From: Rhineura floridana
Lineage: Eukaryota > Chordata > Lepidosauria > Squamata > Rhineuridae
Assembly: GCF_030035675.1 (NCBI RefSeq)
Contig: NC_084485.1
Span: 92,152,838-92,216,837, forward strand
Reading direction: 5' to 3'
Length of the DNA stretch: 64,000 nt
A program made the position numbers and the translations under genes. The notes under the pieces were generated by a model. That model ran no database searches, was not told the DNA's origin, and was given only the letters and a program-made list of their open reading frames with translations. Positions 11,110 to 23,165 of this stretch are shown piece by piece. Every line of letters starts with the position of its first letter. Position 1 is the stretch's first letter.

Positions 11110-12048
11110 GCCAAAATATCTCTAATTTTATATTAGCAGTGCACATTCCACAGGTACTACTCACAGTAGAAAGGTCAAAAATGTATTATTATGCTATAAC
11201 AGCTTTCATATATTTGTCTGAAGTATCCTCAGAATCCATTAACAGCTGCTTCATGTTGAGATAAACTCTAAAGTGCATTGCTCAGAATGCCTAAAAGGCC
11301 AATATTGCATCTTTATATAAGTTCAAAAATGAAGACCACATGGCTTACCAACATAGAAGCCTAATTTGTTTGAACACTGATTTTCAATAAGCCATTCTAT
11401 CCACAATTTCTGATGCAGAAGACTCAGGGTAGGTCTGCAGTTTTTCATTCAATTTGGGTATTCATTTATGGTCATCAAGGTAATAGCTATCTAATTTCAG
11501 AACTATGGGTATTATCTAGATAAATGTAATGCTAGTACTTTTTCTGACCTGGCAACATGAAGTTCAAAATGCATGTTTACCATCACTAGACAAAAGCAGT
11601 ATATACCACCAGCATCTTTTGACCCATCACAAATGGGAATACAATAAATTAGAGGTAAGCTTCCATTGCTTACAAATGAATAATTTTAAAACATCTATTA
11701 TCCTAGCTCTTGAGTCCAGTTAGCTTTTAGTACTCCCTAGAAAAATAGAAGAATAGAGAAGCCATGGTCAACATAAAATAGACAAATACAAAAAAGTTCA
11801 TGAAGAGTTAAAACTTGAAGAGTTCATGAAGAGTTAAACTTGTAAGATTAAATCCTCTATTTTTTGTATATAACAACATACATGAGAGAAATGTCAAATC
11901 ATATGGAGCTTTGAGTTTTAAATTAGCAGTTACCTCTCAAAACAATTATATTTAGAGCTGAGCTGAAAATTCTCAGAGATGTTTAGGCCATGTTTTTCTC
12001 TGCCCCCCCACCTCAAGCCAACTTCACAGCATTTTCTTCAAATATTAC
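11110..12048. other. No recognisable feature
   Basis: AT-rich DNA without a supported gene or repeat. A short direct duplication (gttcatgaagagttaaa) occurs at about 11797-11838. Confidence 0.4.

Positions 12049-12049
<1 letters not shown>

Positions 12050-12099
<50 letters not shown>
12050..12099. repeat. (GT)n microsatellite
   Basis: About 24 uninterrupted GT units. The complementary (CA)n tract lies about 135 bases downstream, so the two could pair as a hairpin. Confidence 0.97.
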
Positions 12100-12100
<1 letters not shown>

Positions 12101-12229
12101 TGTCAGCTACCATTTCACCACCACCACCTATGCTCTGGAAGAATGTTACATCCAAGGCATTGTGGAGGATATAAAATGGTGGCCAGGCTGCCCACACAGT
12201 TGCTGCTGCTATTGTGATGGCAGCCAAAT

Positions 12230-12231
<2 letters not shown>

Positions 12232-12262
<31 letters not shown>
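12232..12262. repeat. (CA)n microsatellite
   Basis: About 15 uninterrupted CA units, inverted relative to the GT tract at 12050. Confidence 0.97.
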
Positions 12263-12265
<3 letters not shown>

Positions 12266-12529
12266 CCTTCAGAAAAAATAAAGACGCATTGCTATTGCCG
12301 CTGGTCACTGTGAACTGCAGCCTTAAGAAACTGTTGGGCAATTTCTCCTCCCCCTACAGAAATTTAGTGACAATACCCACCCACCCCGACCATTTCCCTG
12401 TTCACAAACAGAGTGCATAATTTTGAAGGGCCAACTGTGCACAGCTGTAGTTATAATGTAAGTTATAGATATAAAAAAGCAAGCATGTCCTTTTGTGAGT
12501 TATCCTGAAAACCATTAAGGCCAAGAGCT

Positions 12530-12985
12530 AGGAATGGCTGCCCATCCACTACTGGTTCAAGGTCCTTGTACTAATTTACATAGGGACTGCCTGAACTCTT
12601 ACAGCCCAGCTCAATCACTGAGATCATCTGCAGGAGCAGTTTTACTCATCCCCTGAGTTGTCGAGGCTCATTTAACATTGACACGAAATCAAGCCTTCAG
12701 TGTTATCAGCCCAGTTCTCTGGGAATGCTCTGCCAACAGAGATTCAGCAGGCACCTTCCATTTTAAATGTTAAACACCTACTGAAAACCTTTCTGTTTTG
12801 CCAGGCATATGCAGGCAATTAAGATGTCTTTTTGCAATAGTTGACCTCTGTTTTTACTGTATTTCTCATGCTTTTTACTGTATGGTGTTTTTTTAACTTG
12901 TAAACTGCTTCAATATTTTTAAAAGAAGTAGTGGTATACAGATATATTTGTAAAAATATATATAAATAAAATAAATTGTAAGGCA
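12530..12985 (+). mobile_element. L2-type LINE 3' fragment, old
   Basis: Degraded coding traces of an L2 C-terminus (for example gttatcagcccagttctctggaatgctctgcc-like sequence near 12705-12735, and aacctttctgttttgccagg near 12787) lead into a UTR with gtaaactgcttcaatatt and an AT-rich end near 12985. Confidence 0.6.
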
Positions 12986-12989
12986 TGGA

Positions 12990-14275
12990 TGCATAACTCC
13001 GAATTAATCTGTAGATTTCAAGCTTCTGGTAGTGATCATTGTCATGTGCTGGACATGTGGCAGCTAGACAGACTGTTGATCTCATTACATGGAAACAATA
13101 CATCTATTTCAATTCAAGGCAACACAAAATAAGTCAACAAGGATTAGATTCAGATTTCTTTCTTTCTTTATGGATATCAATCACAGCACATGAAAGAGTA
13201 AATATAGATAGATCCCTGTTCCCTGGGCTGCAAGACTGGCAAAGGGTCTGCTGCCCTAACAGGGTAACTATTCTCACTTTGCATGGAACATCCAAGAATA
13301 TCAGATGTGGTGTGAAAGAATTCTTGGTTTGTATAGCCCTTGATTAGGGTAACCCCATGATGGTTTCTTACCCAAGCTCCCCCCACCCCACATCTTGGAG
13401 CCAACAGTACAGCAACTATTTACTTCCTTGGGAGAAAGTAAAGAGGTCTACTCAGGGACACTACTAGAGATGAGGATCCCTGCCTCTCATTACCCTTCAT
13501 TAGTCTATCCTGGGTTCTTTTTTTTGGTCACACTAAATTGTGATGGAGTGATGGAAGAGTGGAAGAGAATGCTAGAACTGGCTTTCATGTACGTAGATAG
13601 ACTAGCAAAGTGCTGGGGTGTCTGGAGTAGGAGTGTGTGCAAAACTGGATCAAGAATCTAGGGAATGTAGTGGAAGATAGTGGGGGTAATGCATCTGTAT
13701 GTGTGGAGTGAAGAGATGTACATTGCCTCCACCACAGAGACTTCATGTCTGACCTAGCTTCCCAGGAACTGTCACATCTTCCAAATGATGATGTGGACAC
13801 CAACCTAGAGGATGCTACACCAGGGACATCAGACATCTCGAGGACAAGACTAGCCTGAGCAGAAGCAGACCATAGACCCTTGAGTGGAAGAAGACTCACT
13901 GTGAGACCCAGACTCTAAAACCCAGCCACGTAATTATGCACCCCAGTGTCTGCTGGAAATCATCTCACAAACTTGCCAGCTTCCTATACTTCCCTGTAAA
14001 TTCTTGCCTGAGGAGTCAATAGCCTAAGACGAACCTACTGAACATCATACATATACAAGAATCCATGACAGAAAAGAGCCCTTTTATACACTGTTCACTC
14101 TACATTGAGTGAAAAGGCTTGCAGCCATCAGCAAACCCAAGGTATAAGGGCTTGGATGAGCTTTGCAGCTCTCTGGAACAAGTTCAGCTGCTGCCTTAGA
14201 GCTGTCCATTGTCTAGGAAAGCTTATTTTCTATACCTTCATACAGCCTGCTTTATGAAAGCTTTCACTGTTGAGT
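12990..14275. other. No recognisable feature
   Basis: About 1.3 kb with no gene, repeat or RNA that I can support. Confidence 0.35.
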
Positions 14276-14368
14276 CTCGATGACTACTGTTTTTAAATAA
14301 TATTGAATTTTCAATTGTTGTAACCTGCTTTGGGACCTGTTGATGAAATAATAATAATAATAATAAAG
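14276..14368 (+). mobile_element. L2 3' tail fragment
   Basis: Contains gttgtaacctgctttggg followed by a (AAT)n tail, typical of the extreme 3' end of L2 copies. Confidence 0.55.
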
Positions 14369-14847
14369 GCCCAGTGTCTCCTGCTTTCCTTCCTCATGCT
14401 TCCAGCCACTCTTTGTAGAACTTCACCCACAATCTACATGGCCTGCTGTCCTGTTGCAAAACTCTTTTGGCTGACCATAGCTACTATAATTCTCTTCAAA
14501 CATATGGATCAGGTTGAATAGATTTCCTTTTAATCGTATCAGTGGAAAATCTGGAAAGCCACTTCAAAGGATATTTGACAAACCCTTGCTTCCTATAATC
14601 AACATCTTTCAATAATCTCTTTCAGGTGTGAGACTAAAGCAACCCACTTAATTATGTTTCAAGCACTCTCCACTCTTTTCATTAGAGGAATGAAAGTTAC
14701 TGTTCTTTTTGAAGTCTCAAGGCCTCCTACCAATTTGTTACTGAGAATTCCATGAAACCTATTCCATTCAGCTTTAAGAGAATCACATTCCGTTCTTGTT
14801 TGCCTCTGTCCCATCTAACAGCCAGATACAACTGTGGCTTAAATTAA

Positions 14848-15981
14848 ATTAAAGAAAGTGGAGTCCCTCAAGGATCGGTATTGGGACCTGTACTTTTCAA
14901 CTTGTTCATTAATGACCTAGAATTAGGAGTGAGCAGTGAAGTGGCCAAGTTTGCTGACGACACTAAATTGTTCAGGGTTGTTAAAACAAAAAGGGATTGC
15001 GAAGAGCTCCAAAAAGACCTCTCCAAACTGAGTGAATGGGCGGAAAAATGGCAAATGCAATTCAATATAAACAAGTGTAAAATTATGCATATTGGAGCAA
15101 AAAATCTTAATTTCACATATACGCTCATGGGGTCTGAACTGGCGGTGACCGACCAGGAGAGAGACCTTGGGGTTGTAGTGGACAGCACGATGAAAATGTC
15201 GACCCAGTGTGCGGCAGCTGTGAAAAAGGCAAATTCCATGCTAGCGATAATTAGGAAAGGTATTGAAAATAAAACAGCCGATATCATAATGCCGTTGTAT
15301 AAATCTATGGTGCGGCCGCATTTGGAATACTGTGTACAGTTCTGGTCGCCTCATCTCAAAAAGGATATTATAGAGTTGGAAAAGGTTCAGAAGAGGGCAA
15401 CCAGAATGATCAAGGGGATGGAGCGACTCCCTTACGAGGAAAGGTTGCAGCATTTGGGGCTTTTTAGTTTAGAGAAAAGGCGGGTCAGAGGAGACATGAT
15501 AGAAGTGTATAAAATTATGCATGGCATTGAGAAAGTGGATAGAGAAAAGTTCTTCTCCCTCTCTCATAATACTAGAACTCGTGGACATTCAAAGAAGCTG
15601 AATGTTGGAAGATTCAGGACAGACAAAAGGAAGTACTTCTTTACTCAGCGCATAGTTAAACTATGGAATTTGCTCCCACAAGATGCAGTAATGGCCACCA
15701 GCTTGGACAGCTTTAAAAGAAGATTAGACAAATTCATGGAGGACAGGGCTATCAATGGCTACTAGCCATGATGGCTGTGCTGTGCCACCCTAGTCAGAGG
15801 CAGCATGCTTCTGAAAACCAGTTGCCGGAAGCCTCAGGAGGGGAGAGTGTTCTTGCACTCGGGTCCTGCTTGCGGGCTTCCCCCAGGCACCTGGTTGGCC
15901 ACTGTGAGAACAGGATGCTGGACTAGATGGGCCACTGGCCTGATCCAGCAGGCTCTTCTTATGTTCTTATGTTCTTATGTT
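14848..15981 (+). mobile_element. CR1 LINE, 5' truncated, C-terminal ORF open
   Basis: The copy enters at the reverse transcriptase core [20 protein letters not shown] and stays open to the stop at 15763-15765, about 305 codons. It shows FADDTKLF (the catalytic FADD), RDLGVVVDSTMKMS, VRPHLEYCVQFWSPHLKKDI, KRATRMIKGMERLPYEERL and a C-terminus ending AINGY. These are diagnostic of the chicken-repeat-1 clade. The 3' UTR (15766-15981) ends in tandem TTCTTATG repeats, the CR1 hallmark. CTTAAATTAA occurs at both edges (14838-14847 and 15982-15991). It may be a target duplication, but CR1 often lacks one and the motif is AT-rich. The copy is young but lacks the endonuclease. Confidence 0.93.
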
Positions 15982-15991
15982 CTTAAATTAA

Positions 15992-17140
15992 TATTGCCTT
16001 GAGGGAATCTAGTATGCTGCTGTTTTTTTTCAACTGTCCACAGCAAACCAATGTTCTCTCAGATATGAAAGGAAATAAGGTCAACTTCGATTCTGAAAGC
16101 AACAGTGGACTGGTAATTGTCATGAAGGCCTGAGGCCAGCCTTACACAAGAATGTATAAAGGCTTCTAGACCAAGCAATAGTAACGAAGAAACCTTGAAA
16201 ATCAACTGATTTCTAAAACTTTTGATGCTTTTCTGATAGAGTGGGTGGGCAACCTGTGGCCCTCCAGTTGTTGCTGGACCACAACTCCCATGTACATGCA
16301 ATACAGTGTAAAGGCATTGCTTTTCATATAAAACAGGACATCTTCCGTTTTGCTGATGGATGGCCAAGAGTCAAACTAGACAGCCGTTATGTGAGAGTTC
16401 CATGATTGTAATTCCTTATGCTGTTTCCCTCTTTCTTTAAAAGTGGCTGCTGAGAGGGAGATGATTTTGATTGGGACTGTAATGGTTAGGAGTCAACCTT
16501 TTGGTCCCATGTGGATCTTTCTACTTTTTAAAAATATTTTATTGAGTTTTCGTTTTCCTTTTATTTTGCTTATATCACTATAACAAGCACAACTATAACA
16601 GCAAAGAAGCAAACAACAATAAAACAAAAATGGAAGGAGGAGGTATGGGTGATTCCTCATCTTAAATTCCACCCAAAACTGCTATTTACCATGGAGGAAA
16701 AAACATACGGGAACTGGCTGAAAGTTTCCCCTTCCATAGTTAATATCTACTGCTGGGAGTGGGTGGGGTGGAGTGGGGTGGAGATAAAGTTATTTAAGTG
16801 GAGAATTGACATGGAGGCAAAGGGTTAAATCCCCCTCGTGCTGTGACCAAATTGCCACCCTCCACCTTGGCTGTTTTGGGACAAAGAAAGAAAAGAGGTC
16901 AGGAGTTTCTCTTCAGCATTTGGAATGTTATAACCATCATGGCACCCTTCAACGACAGGGAGAGAGAGCAGAAAAACATTTGAAGAGGTTTGGTATTTGA
17001 ATTCAGAGACAAGAGTTGAGAACTGTGAGTCAGCTGAAGGTCAAGCATCTTGGGGATGAAGATGCTATCTCTGGCTATCCAGTGCAAGGTTGGTAGTCCT
17101 GTTGCCTGCTTTCAGGCCCACCAAGTTATATCCTTTTAAA
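15992..17140. other. Mostly unrecognised, with weak repeat traces
   Basis: About 16230-16310 matches one half of the short hAT-like MITE (gcaacctgtggccctccagt). About 16520-16640 resembles the AT-rich 3' end of a minus-strand L1, but the match is weak. No gene seen. Confidence 0.35.
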
Positions 17141-17141
17141 C

Positions 17142-17279
17142 CAGGGATGGGGGACCTGTGCCCCTCCAGATTTTGTTTAATTCCAGTTCCTGTCACCCGT
17201 GCCCATTGGCCCTGCTGGCTGGGGCCGATGGGAGTTGGATCCCAACAACATCTGGAGGGTCACAGATTTCCCAACCCTG
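17142..17279. mobile_element. Short fold-back hAT-like MITE
   Basis: 138 bp between CAGGGATGGGGGACCTG and the complementary CAGATTTCCCAACCCTG end, with complementary halves around ctggctggggccgatggg. The flanks ttttaaac and atttaaaa match at 6 of 8 positions, consistent with a decayed 8-bp target duplication. Confidence 0.75.
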
Positions 17280-18342
17280 ATTTAAAACACTAGTTCTTTC
17301 CAGAAAAGTCATCAGGGATCACTCAGCTAGGTCTTGTTCCCCAGGTTAGATTCAATTCCTTTAAATATTTCCAGTTTCTCAATGCAAAATTAATTCAACA
17401 GTGTGCTGTCATCACTACATCTTAGTATTTTGTAGCTAGATGCCTGGAATCAAAATATTCAAGAACACTTTCCCACTGTCAATGTTTGCATTCAAAGGTT
17501 GCTTTTCCCTCCAAAGGGACCTAAACTGTACAGATTAAAGGAGAACAGATGCCCACAGGAACAGGGAGCTGAAGCTAGTCCTAGAATAGAGATGGGGAAC
17601 TGGTGGTCTGCTGGTTGGATCTGGCCCTCAAAACCTTTCTTACTGGCCCTCTCTCTGTGATCTAGCAGGAAGTGGTTGTGGAGACCATAGGAAACTCAGA
17701 TGCTGCAGCAAACTGATAATACTATTCAGGGGCAGCTAATATAATACCCTTCAGGTGTTGTTGGACTACACCTACCAGGATCCCTGACTTAGGGTTGCCA
17801 TATTGCCTGGTTAGCTGGATTTTACCCAGATTATAACCCTGCTACCCGGCACCCACTTAACCTATTAGGTGGCCTGGATTTTCTGGGCAGGTGCAGAAAA
17901 ACCCATCCCCCTTTCCCTTAGCTTTAGCAATACTCTAGAGGGAGAAAACATCCTTCCCTCTGTGCATGCGTGCACTGAGCTCCATGCCTTGGCAGACCAC
18001 AGGCCCCAACCAAGCAACCAGAGATGGAGGAGTCACCTTCAGAGCAAAGCAGCAGCAGTAGCAGCAACCTTTGCTTTAAAGTGTCTGCAGCTTCCACCCA
18101 CTTTCTGCCACCTCTGGCCTGCCCAGCAAGTTGGAGTCATGGTTTCCCTTCTTCTCCACTTCCCCCCCCCACCTGATTCAAGCTCCTCGCTCTTCCCAGG
18201 AGGCTAGTGGCGGTAATAAAGTCTGTCTTTGTGTCTTGGGTGAAGGCAGCCTTTGGAAGCTTGGGGGGGGGGCAGAATTAGCCAGCTCAGACCTGTAAAC
18301 GGATCACCTGTTGTCTGCAGGTCTTGCTTTCTTTGAAATCGG

Positions 18343-18356
18343 GTGAGTGAGTGAGT

Positions 18357-18391
<35 letters not shown>
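18343..18391. repeat. (GAGT)n/(GA)n microsatellite
   Basis: Purine-rich tract of gagt units passing into uninterrupted ga units. Confidence 0.95.
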
Positions 18392-18395
<4 letters not shown>

Positions 18396-18407
18396 CAAAG
18401 TTGAGAG

Positions 18408-18651
18408 CCAGTGTGGCATAGTGGTTAGAGTGTTGGACAAAGACCTGGGAGACTAGGGTTTGAATCCCCACTCAGCCATGAAGCTTGCTGGGTGATCCTG
18501 GGCCAGTCGCTGCCCTTCTGCCTAACCTGTCACGGGGTTGTTGTAGCAATTAAATGAGAAGGGCTAGAACTGTGTACTCCACCTTGAGCTCCTTGGAGAA
18601 AAGGTGGTATTTTAACGCTGATGATGATGATGATGATAATAATAATAATAG
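18408..18651 (+). mobile_element. Sauria-type SINE
   Basis: The tRNA-like head (gagagccagtgtggcatagt, then ggtttgaatccccactc as a B-box) is followed by gggccagtcgctgccc and ctgtcacggggttgttgt, then a short-repeat tail of gat and aat units. The cacggggttgttgt block is the feature expected of Sauria SINEs, whose 3' part resembles the Bov-B/RTE LINE end. It differs from the gaaggcagt-tailed SINEs elsewhere in this window. Confidence 0.8.
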
Positions 18652-19127
18652 ACTTTCCCAAGGAATACCTTCCTCCTCAGAAAACAAAAACACTTTTTCT
18701 TTTCTTTTTGTTTTGAGTGCTCTGTTATCTGTGTCTTGGTTAAGGTGTGCATCCAACCTTGAAGTGCTTATGGAAGGGGTGTGCAAGTAGTGCCCCCCTC
18801 AAGTGTGGTTTGGACAAACACTGTGTTATAGAAAAACAAAGTCTGTGTGAAAGTACGTATTTGGAAATGCCATTGGTGCGATCCTAAGCACATTTACTAA
18901 ATGATGTCATATAGAACTTGAACGTCACAAAATATTTTACAGTCACACTCATAAACACCTATGCAACCTTGTGTCTGGAGACCTAGAGCAGAGAACACAT
19001 TATTAAGAATCACTTTCCACAACTATAAAGAGGTATGTCCACATGCATGCATCCCAGGCACCTAAATGAGGGGTGAGAGCAGCATAGGGACATAGGCAAA
19101 TGCCTTAACACCAAGGGTTCCCAAACT

Positions 19128-19236
19128 TTTCCTGAAAAGTCAATTTTATTGTTTTTACTATATTTGTAAGCTGCCCTGAGCTCTGCTTTTAACAGGGGAA
19201 AGGCAGGATATAAATCTTCTTAATACATAAATAAAT
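19128..19236 (+). mobile_element. L2 3' tail fragment
   Basis: Contains gtaagctgccctgagctc and ggcaggatataaatcttc followed by an (ATAA)n end. Confidence 0.6.
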
Positions 19237-19882
19237 ATTCCATAGCGTTGGAAATTAGAGCCTAGGCATTTAAGGCTGAAAATGTACATTTAAAAAAAAA
19301 AAGATTTCTCACACATTCCTTCCGTTTTTGTTGATAATTACTAGGTAAAAAAACAAAACACCTGGATAATGCAACTATTAATAGGCTTCATTTGCATAAC
19401 TGGCAAATAAGTTGCATAATATGCAGATTAGCCTGCCCAGATTTGTGGGACTGGAATATGGCAACCCCACCCTGACCCCTGAACATACTGACTGGGGCTG
19501 GAGCTGGAGTCCAACAACAGAAGGAAGCCACCATGTTGGCTAACTCTGCCCTATGGGCATAACAAAGGAAAAGTGGTCTTGGTTAAGCACTGATGGCCTT
19601 TCTTAAGAGAATAATATATCTTCTCACTCATTTAAAAATGAATAGGAAAATCTCTCTGTCTTCCCAACTGCTCCTCCTGACTTTGAAGTCCTCAGCAATG
19701 ACCCATCCCTGTTGCCAACCTTCCTTGTTAGGTGGGACATCCACATTTCTAGGTAGGACAGACACATTCTTTTGGGGGGGCGTGTAGCACCAGATAATTC
19801 TCCACACACACTGGTGGAGAGGATGTGAGGGCCAGGCCAGAGGAAGGGGAAAGCAGTGACTTTTCCCCTCACTCCTCCTCCC

Positions 19883-20350
19883 AGGACCGGTTCTAAAGGG
19901 TGGCCATGTGGGGCACTGGCCTGAGGGCCCCTGGAGCTACAAGAGGCCCCTCAGCAGCCCCTCCACTCCCCTTCTGTGATCCACAGCACCAACCACGGAT
20001 CGCAGGGCAGGAGCTTCCACCTGTCCGCCATTCCCTCGCCCCACCTACCTGTCTCCTGCCTTTTAGCATTGCCCTTAATGAAGATGGCGGCCATGGTTTC
20101 CCTAAGGTACTGAAGCCCCTGCCGCCATCTTAGTTGATGGCAGAGATGCAGGGGCATAGCACGCATGCGTGCCATCAACAAAGATGGCAGTGGAAGCTTC
20201 ATCCCCTTAGGGAAACCACAGCTGCCATCTTGGTTAATGGCAATGGTAAAAGAGAAGAGACAGGTAGGTGGGGTGTGTGTGGGGGCATGCACTTGTGCAT
20301 GCGCGCTGCAGGGGCCCAGGGCAAGCTGATGCCCAAGGGCCCCGGCATGC
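19883..20350. mobile_element. Palindromic hAT-like MITE, relative of 8639-9185
   Basis: It starts CAGGACCGGTTCTAAAGGG and continues with the same blocks as 8639-9185 (tggggcactggcc, gccgccatctt and complements, gggccccggcatgcc). The right end appears shortened. cctcctcc occurs on both sides and could be the 8-bp duplication, but it is low complexity. Confidence 0.75.
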
Positions 20351-20359
20351 CTCCTCCAT

Positions 20360-21000
20360 CCAGAGATTGTGTTAACTCACATGACCAAAGTTTTATCTGT
20401 TGAATTGTCTTGCCCTTTTTTGAGAGATCCCCAGGAATACCAAAGCTTGGCTTTGCCTATAGCTACAGCCCTCTTTCACCAGTGGTCTGTCCCTGTCTTC
20501 TGATGATCTGAACTGCTTTGGTAATGACAGCGAGCTTCTGAGCTTTGATACTGCATTAGGTATCTCAGTTTTAGATTCCATCTGAAAAACAAATTTGTCC
20601 ATACTACAAATTTAGGGAAGGGCAGAAAGAAAATAAATATTTTAGGGTATTTTTGTTAAATCATCTTTTGAGTCCCTCCTAGTATTGTTCCTGGCCATTA
20701 GATTTTCCTTCCTGTTGGACAATCAAGGGAAAGCTTTTTAACTGGCTGCTATATAAAGGACTAACTAAGCAATTGGAAACAAATTGTAAAAACTAATTGG
20801 ATTTTTTTTTACTGGTTACTGGGTTGATTTTTCTGTTCACAAACCCTGAAAGGCCTCATGCTGAGCTGCACATATTGGGAAAATCAGAAATTAGGCCTGA
20901 GTTACAGCCTAAGTGGCCAGCCAGCTACTTAGCTAGCTAACTGTCGTGTACACAGCAATATTTCTATTCCTCTAGGGCTGTTTTCATCCTTTGCTATCAA
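20360..21000. other. No recognisable feature
   Basis: AT-rich non-coding DNA. Nothing identified. Confidence 0.35.
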
Positions 21001-21052
21001 GTACTAGGGTTGCCAGGTCAGAAGCATCCCAAACCCTGAGATTTTGGGGGGG

Positions 21053-21170
21053 TGTCCAAGTGACATTATGGGGCGTGCCCAAGTGACGTCATGGGCATGC
21101 CCGAGTGACATCATGGGGCATGCCCAAGTGACATCATGGGGCATGCCCAAGTGACATCATGGGGCATGAT
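21053..21170. repeat. Minisatellite, about five 22-23-bp units
   Basis: Tandem units tgcccaagtgacatcatgggg at 21053, 21076, 21098, 21121 and 21144. Each unit carries a TGACATCA-like octamer, and the second carries the perfect cAMP-response element TGACGTCA. Confidence 0.9.
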
Positions 21171-21179
21171 ACATTAAGC

Positions 21180-22185
21180 ATCAATCACAGTTGCTTGGCG
21201 CATACAATTCATACAAAAACATTTATCTGATTGGATATTTAAGATAGAAATCTTAGCTAAAAGATGGAGCCTGGGTAGGGAACATTTCATCTAGCCAATT
21301 TGCTTCTGGCAAAAAGGGTTTAAGTGTCCTCAGGCCAGGCCAGGCCAGTCACCAGAAGGCCATGGTAGGAAGAAAGGAGCCTAGTGTTGTGGAGATGTTA
21401 GATGGGAGCACTCAGGAGTAAAGATAGATGCCCCCAAAGAGCTGCAATTCTAAACACACTTACTAAGGGACTAAACCCCATAGAACTCAATAGAACTTAC
21501 TTCTCAGTAGATATGGTTTGGATTGTGTTGTTGGTAAAACTTGACTAGGGATCCTCTGCAAAGATATCCATATCCAAGTAGAGTTGGCAACCCCTTGCCT
21601 GGAATGCCCTGCCCCTACCTTTTAACATCTGAATTTCTTTACAAATTTGACCCTTCACTTCAGAAAGAGGACCGAGTAATGAGTAAGAAGTTTCTCCATC
21701 CTTTTCTGTCTCCCCTTTGGACTGCTATAAACTCACTTCATCAGCCAACCCAATTTCAGTGAATATAACTGACAGAGAGAAAGCACACATGATTTGGTCT
21801 ACTTTCATAGGCAGCAGTTTGCGTACAATTGCAGCCACGCTGCCCAGTATGTGAATTCTCTTTTGCCACTATTGGACAAGAAACAAACAACAAGGTGGGT
21901 TTAAGAGGGTTGAGTGGAGTGCATGGAACCACTGTTGTTGCTTCTATGGATGAAAGGGAGTGAGGATAAAGGTAAATGAAATTCAAATAGAAAAAGAAAA
22001 AGAGAAGACAGTGATGATTTCTTAAATGCAATACCATACCAACCACAACAAGATTCCTACAAGTAAGGCAGAAAACTCTGCATCCCACAAGAAGTCAGGA
22101 TTCCTAACCAAACACCAAAACTAAAAAAATCCTGGCAGCCAGTCAGTCAAGGTCACAGAAATCCCCATGCAGCACAACCTGACCC
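21180..22185. other. Mostly unrecognised; one 80-bp palindromic repeat
   Basis: About 21440-21530 (gcaattctaaacacacttac, then agaacttacttctcagtag) belongs to the short dispersed palindromic repeat described at 53065. The rest shows nothing recognised. Confidence 0.4.
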
Positions 22186-22189
22186 AGAG

Positions 22190-22680
22190 CTGCAATTAGG
22201 GCAGAATGCTGTGGCACAATTGCTGACATGAGTGAGACCCTATCAGCACAGAATACCTCTGCTCTGAAATCTGTACTGGTTGCTGATATGCTAGCAGGCC
22301 AAGTTCAAGGTGTGCTTTCCATGTTACGGGTGCCACATACTTGTTCTGCTTGTAAGAAACCGATCCTTTAGTGTGGCAGCACCTACGCTTCGGAACTCCC
22401 TGCCTATCGACATTAGCAGGTGCCTTCATTGTACTCTTTTTGGCATCTTCTAAAAATAGTTTTGTTTAGGCAAGCCTAACCAGGCAGGTAGAAGCTATTA
22501 TTTTTATCTGTTTTTAACTCATTGTTGGTTTTATTATTTTGAATATTTTAAATACCTGCCTTTAACTGTTTTTGCCAAAATATTTTTGTTTTAATTCTTT
22601 CTGTAAACTGCTTAAATTTTTTTTTACAATAAAGTGGTATATAAATGTTGTAATTAAAATACATCAATAAATTTTAGAGA
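22190..22680 (+). mobile_element. L2-type LINE 3' fragment, old
   Basis: Decayed L2 C-terminal coding sequence (ctgtactggttgctgatatg; tttagtgtggcagcacctac; tcggaactccctgcc) is followed by a UTR with tgtaaactgcttaaat and gtggtatataaatgttgtaa at the end. Confidence 0.65.
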
Positions 22681-22957
22681 CACTGTAGCCATTGGATCTC
22701 TTTCCATTTTTAAGAACAAAGGAATCTGCCTTATACTGGCTGAGGCCATTTGGTGCCATCTAGCTGAGTACTGATGACATGGACTAGCATTGGCTCTCCA
22801 GGATTCCAGGCAATAGTCTTTTCCAGAAATTGAATTTTGGACCTTTGCATGCAAAGCGTATGCCTTACCACTGAGGTACAACCCTTCCCCTGTTTAATTT
22901 TTTTTTTTTACAATTGTTCTTTTCAATTCACTAATGAATACACAGCATTCCTACGGC

Positions 22958-23165
22958 AGATGCACACCATTCATTTAAAGCACATTCAACACATATTTGA
23001 AGCATATGAATCCCACCACAGAATCATGGGAACTGTAGTTTGTTAAGGGTGGTGGGAACTATAACTGTGAGGGGGAAACTACACTTCCCATGATTCTTTA
23101 GGGGAAGTCATGTGCTTTAAATACAAGTTGGATGTGCTTTAAACATATTGTGTGGATCTACTTAA
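22958..23165. mobile_element. Fold-back DNA transposon (MITE)
   Basis: The halves are inverted copies: catttaaagcacattcaaca, then agaatcatgggaactgtagt on the left; actacacttcccatgattct, then tgtgctttaaatacaagttg on the right. The same family as 46985-47322. Exact ends and target duplication were not resolved. Confidence 0.65.

Larger units (their letters stand above)
17796..19463. mobile_element. Possible DNA transposon with TAGGGTTGCCATAT termini
   Basis: The left edge reads taGGGTTGCCATATTgcc and the right edge ends aATATGGCAACCCc, an inverted match of 13-14 bases. About 1.67 kb separates them, including a Sauria-type SINE, a GA repeat and an L2 tail as later insertions. No transposase is recognised, and the flanking duplication is unclear. 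It may instead be two separate fragments of one repeat family. Confidence 0.35.

Noticed and set aside
12045-12341. Open frames across the GT and CA tracts
   Set aside because: They encode Val-Cys or Thr-His runs made by the microsatellites; no family feature.
15805-16002. 65-codon frame (MLLKTSCRKPQEGRVFLH) also found at 55579-55776
   Set aside because: It recurs because it is the CR1 3' UTR, which also occurs as fragments; not a gene.
16520-16640. L1 3' end
   Set aside because: AT-rich with L1-like look, but no ORF2 trace, tail or target duplication supports it.
21053-21170. CRISPR-like repeats
   Set aside because: Direct tandem units without unique spacers, in eukaryotic DNA.
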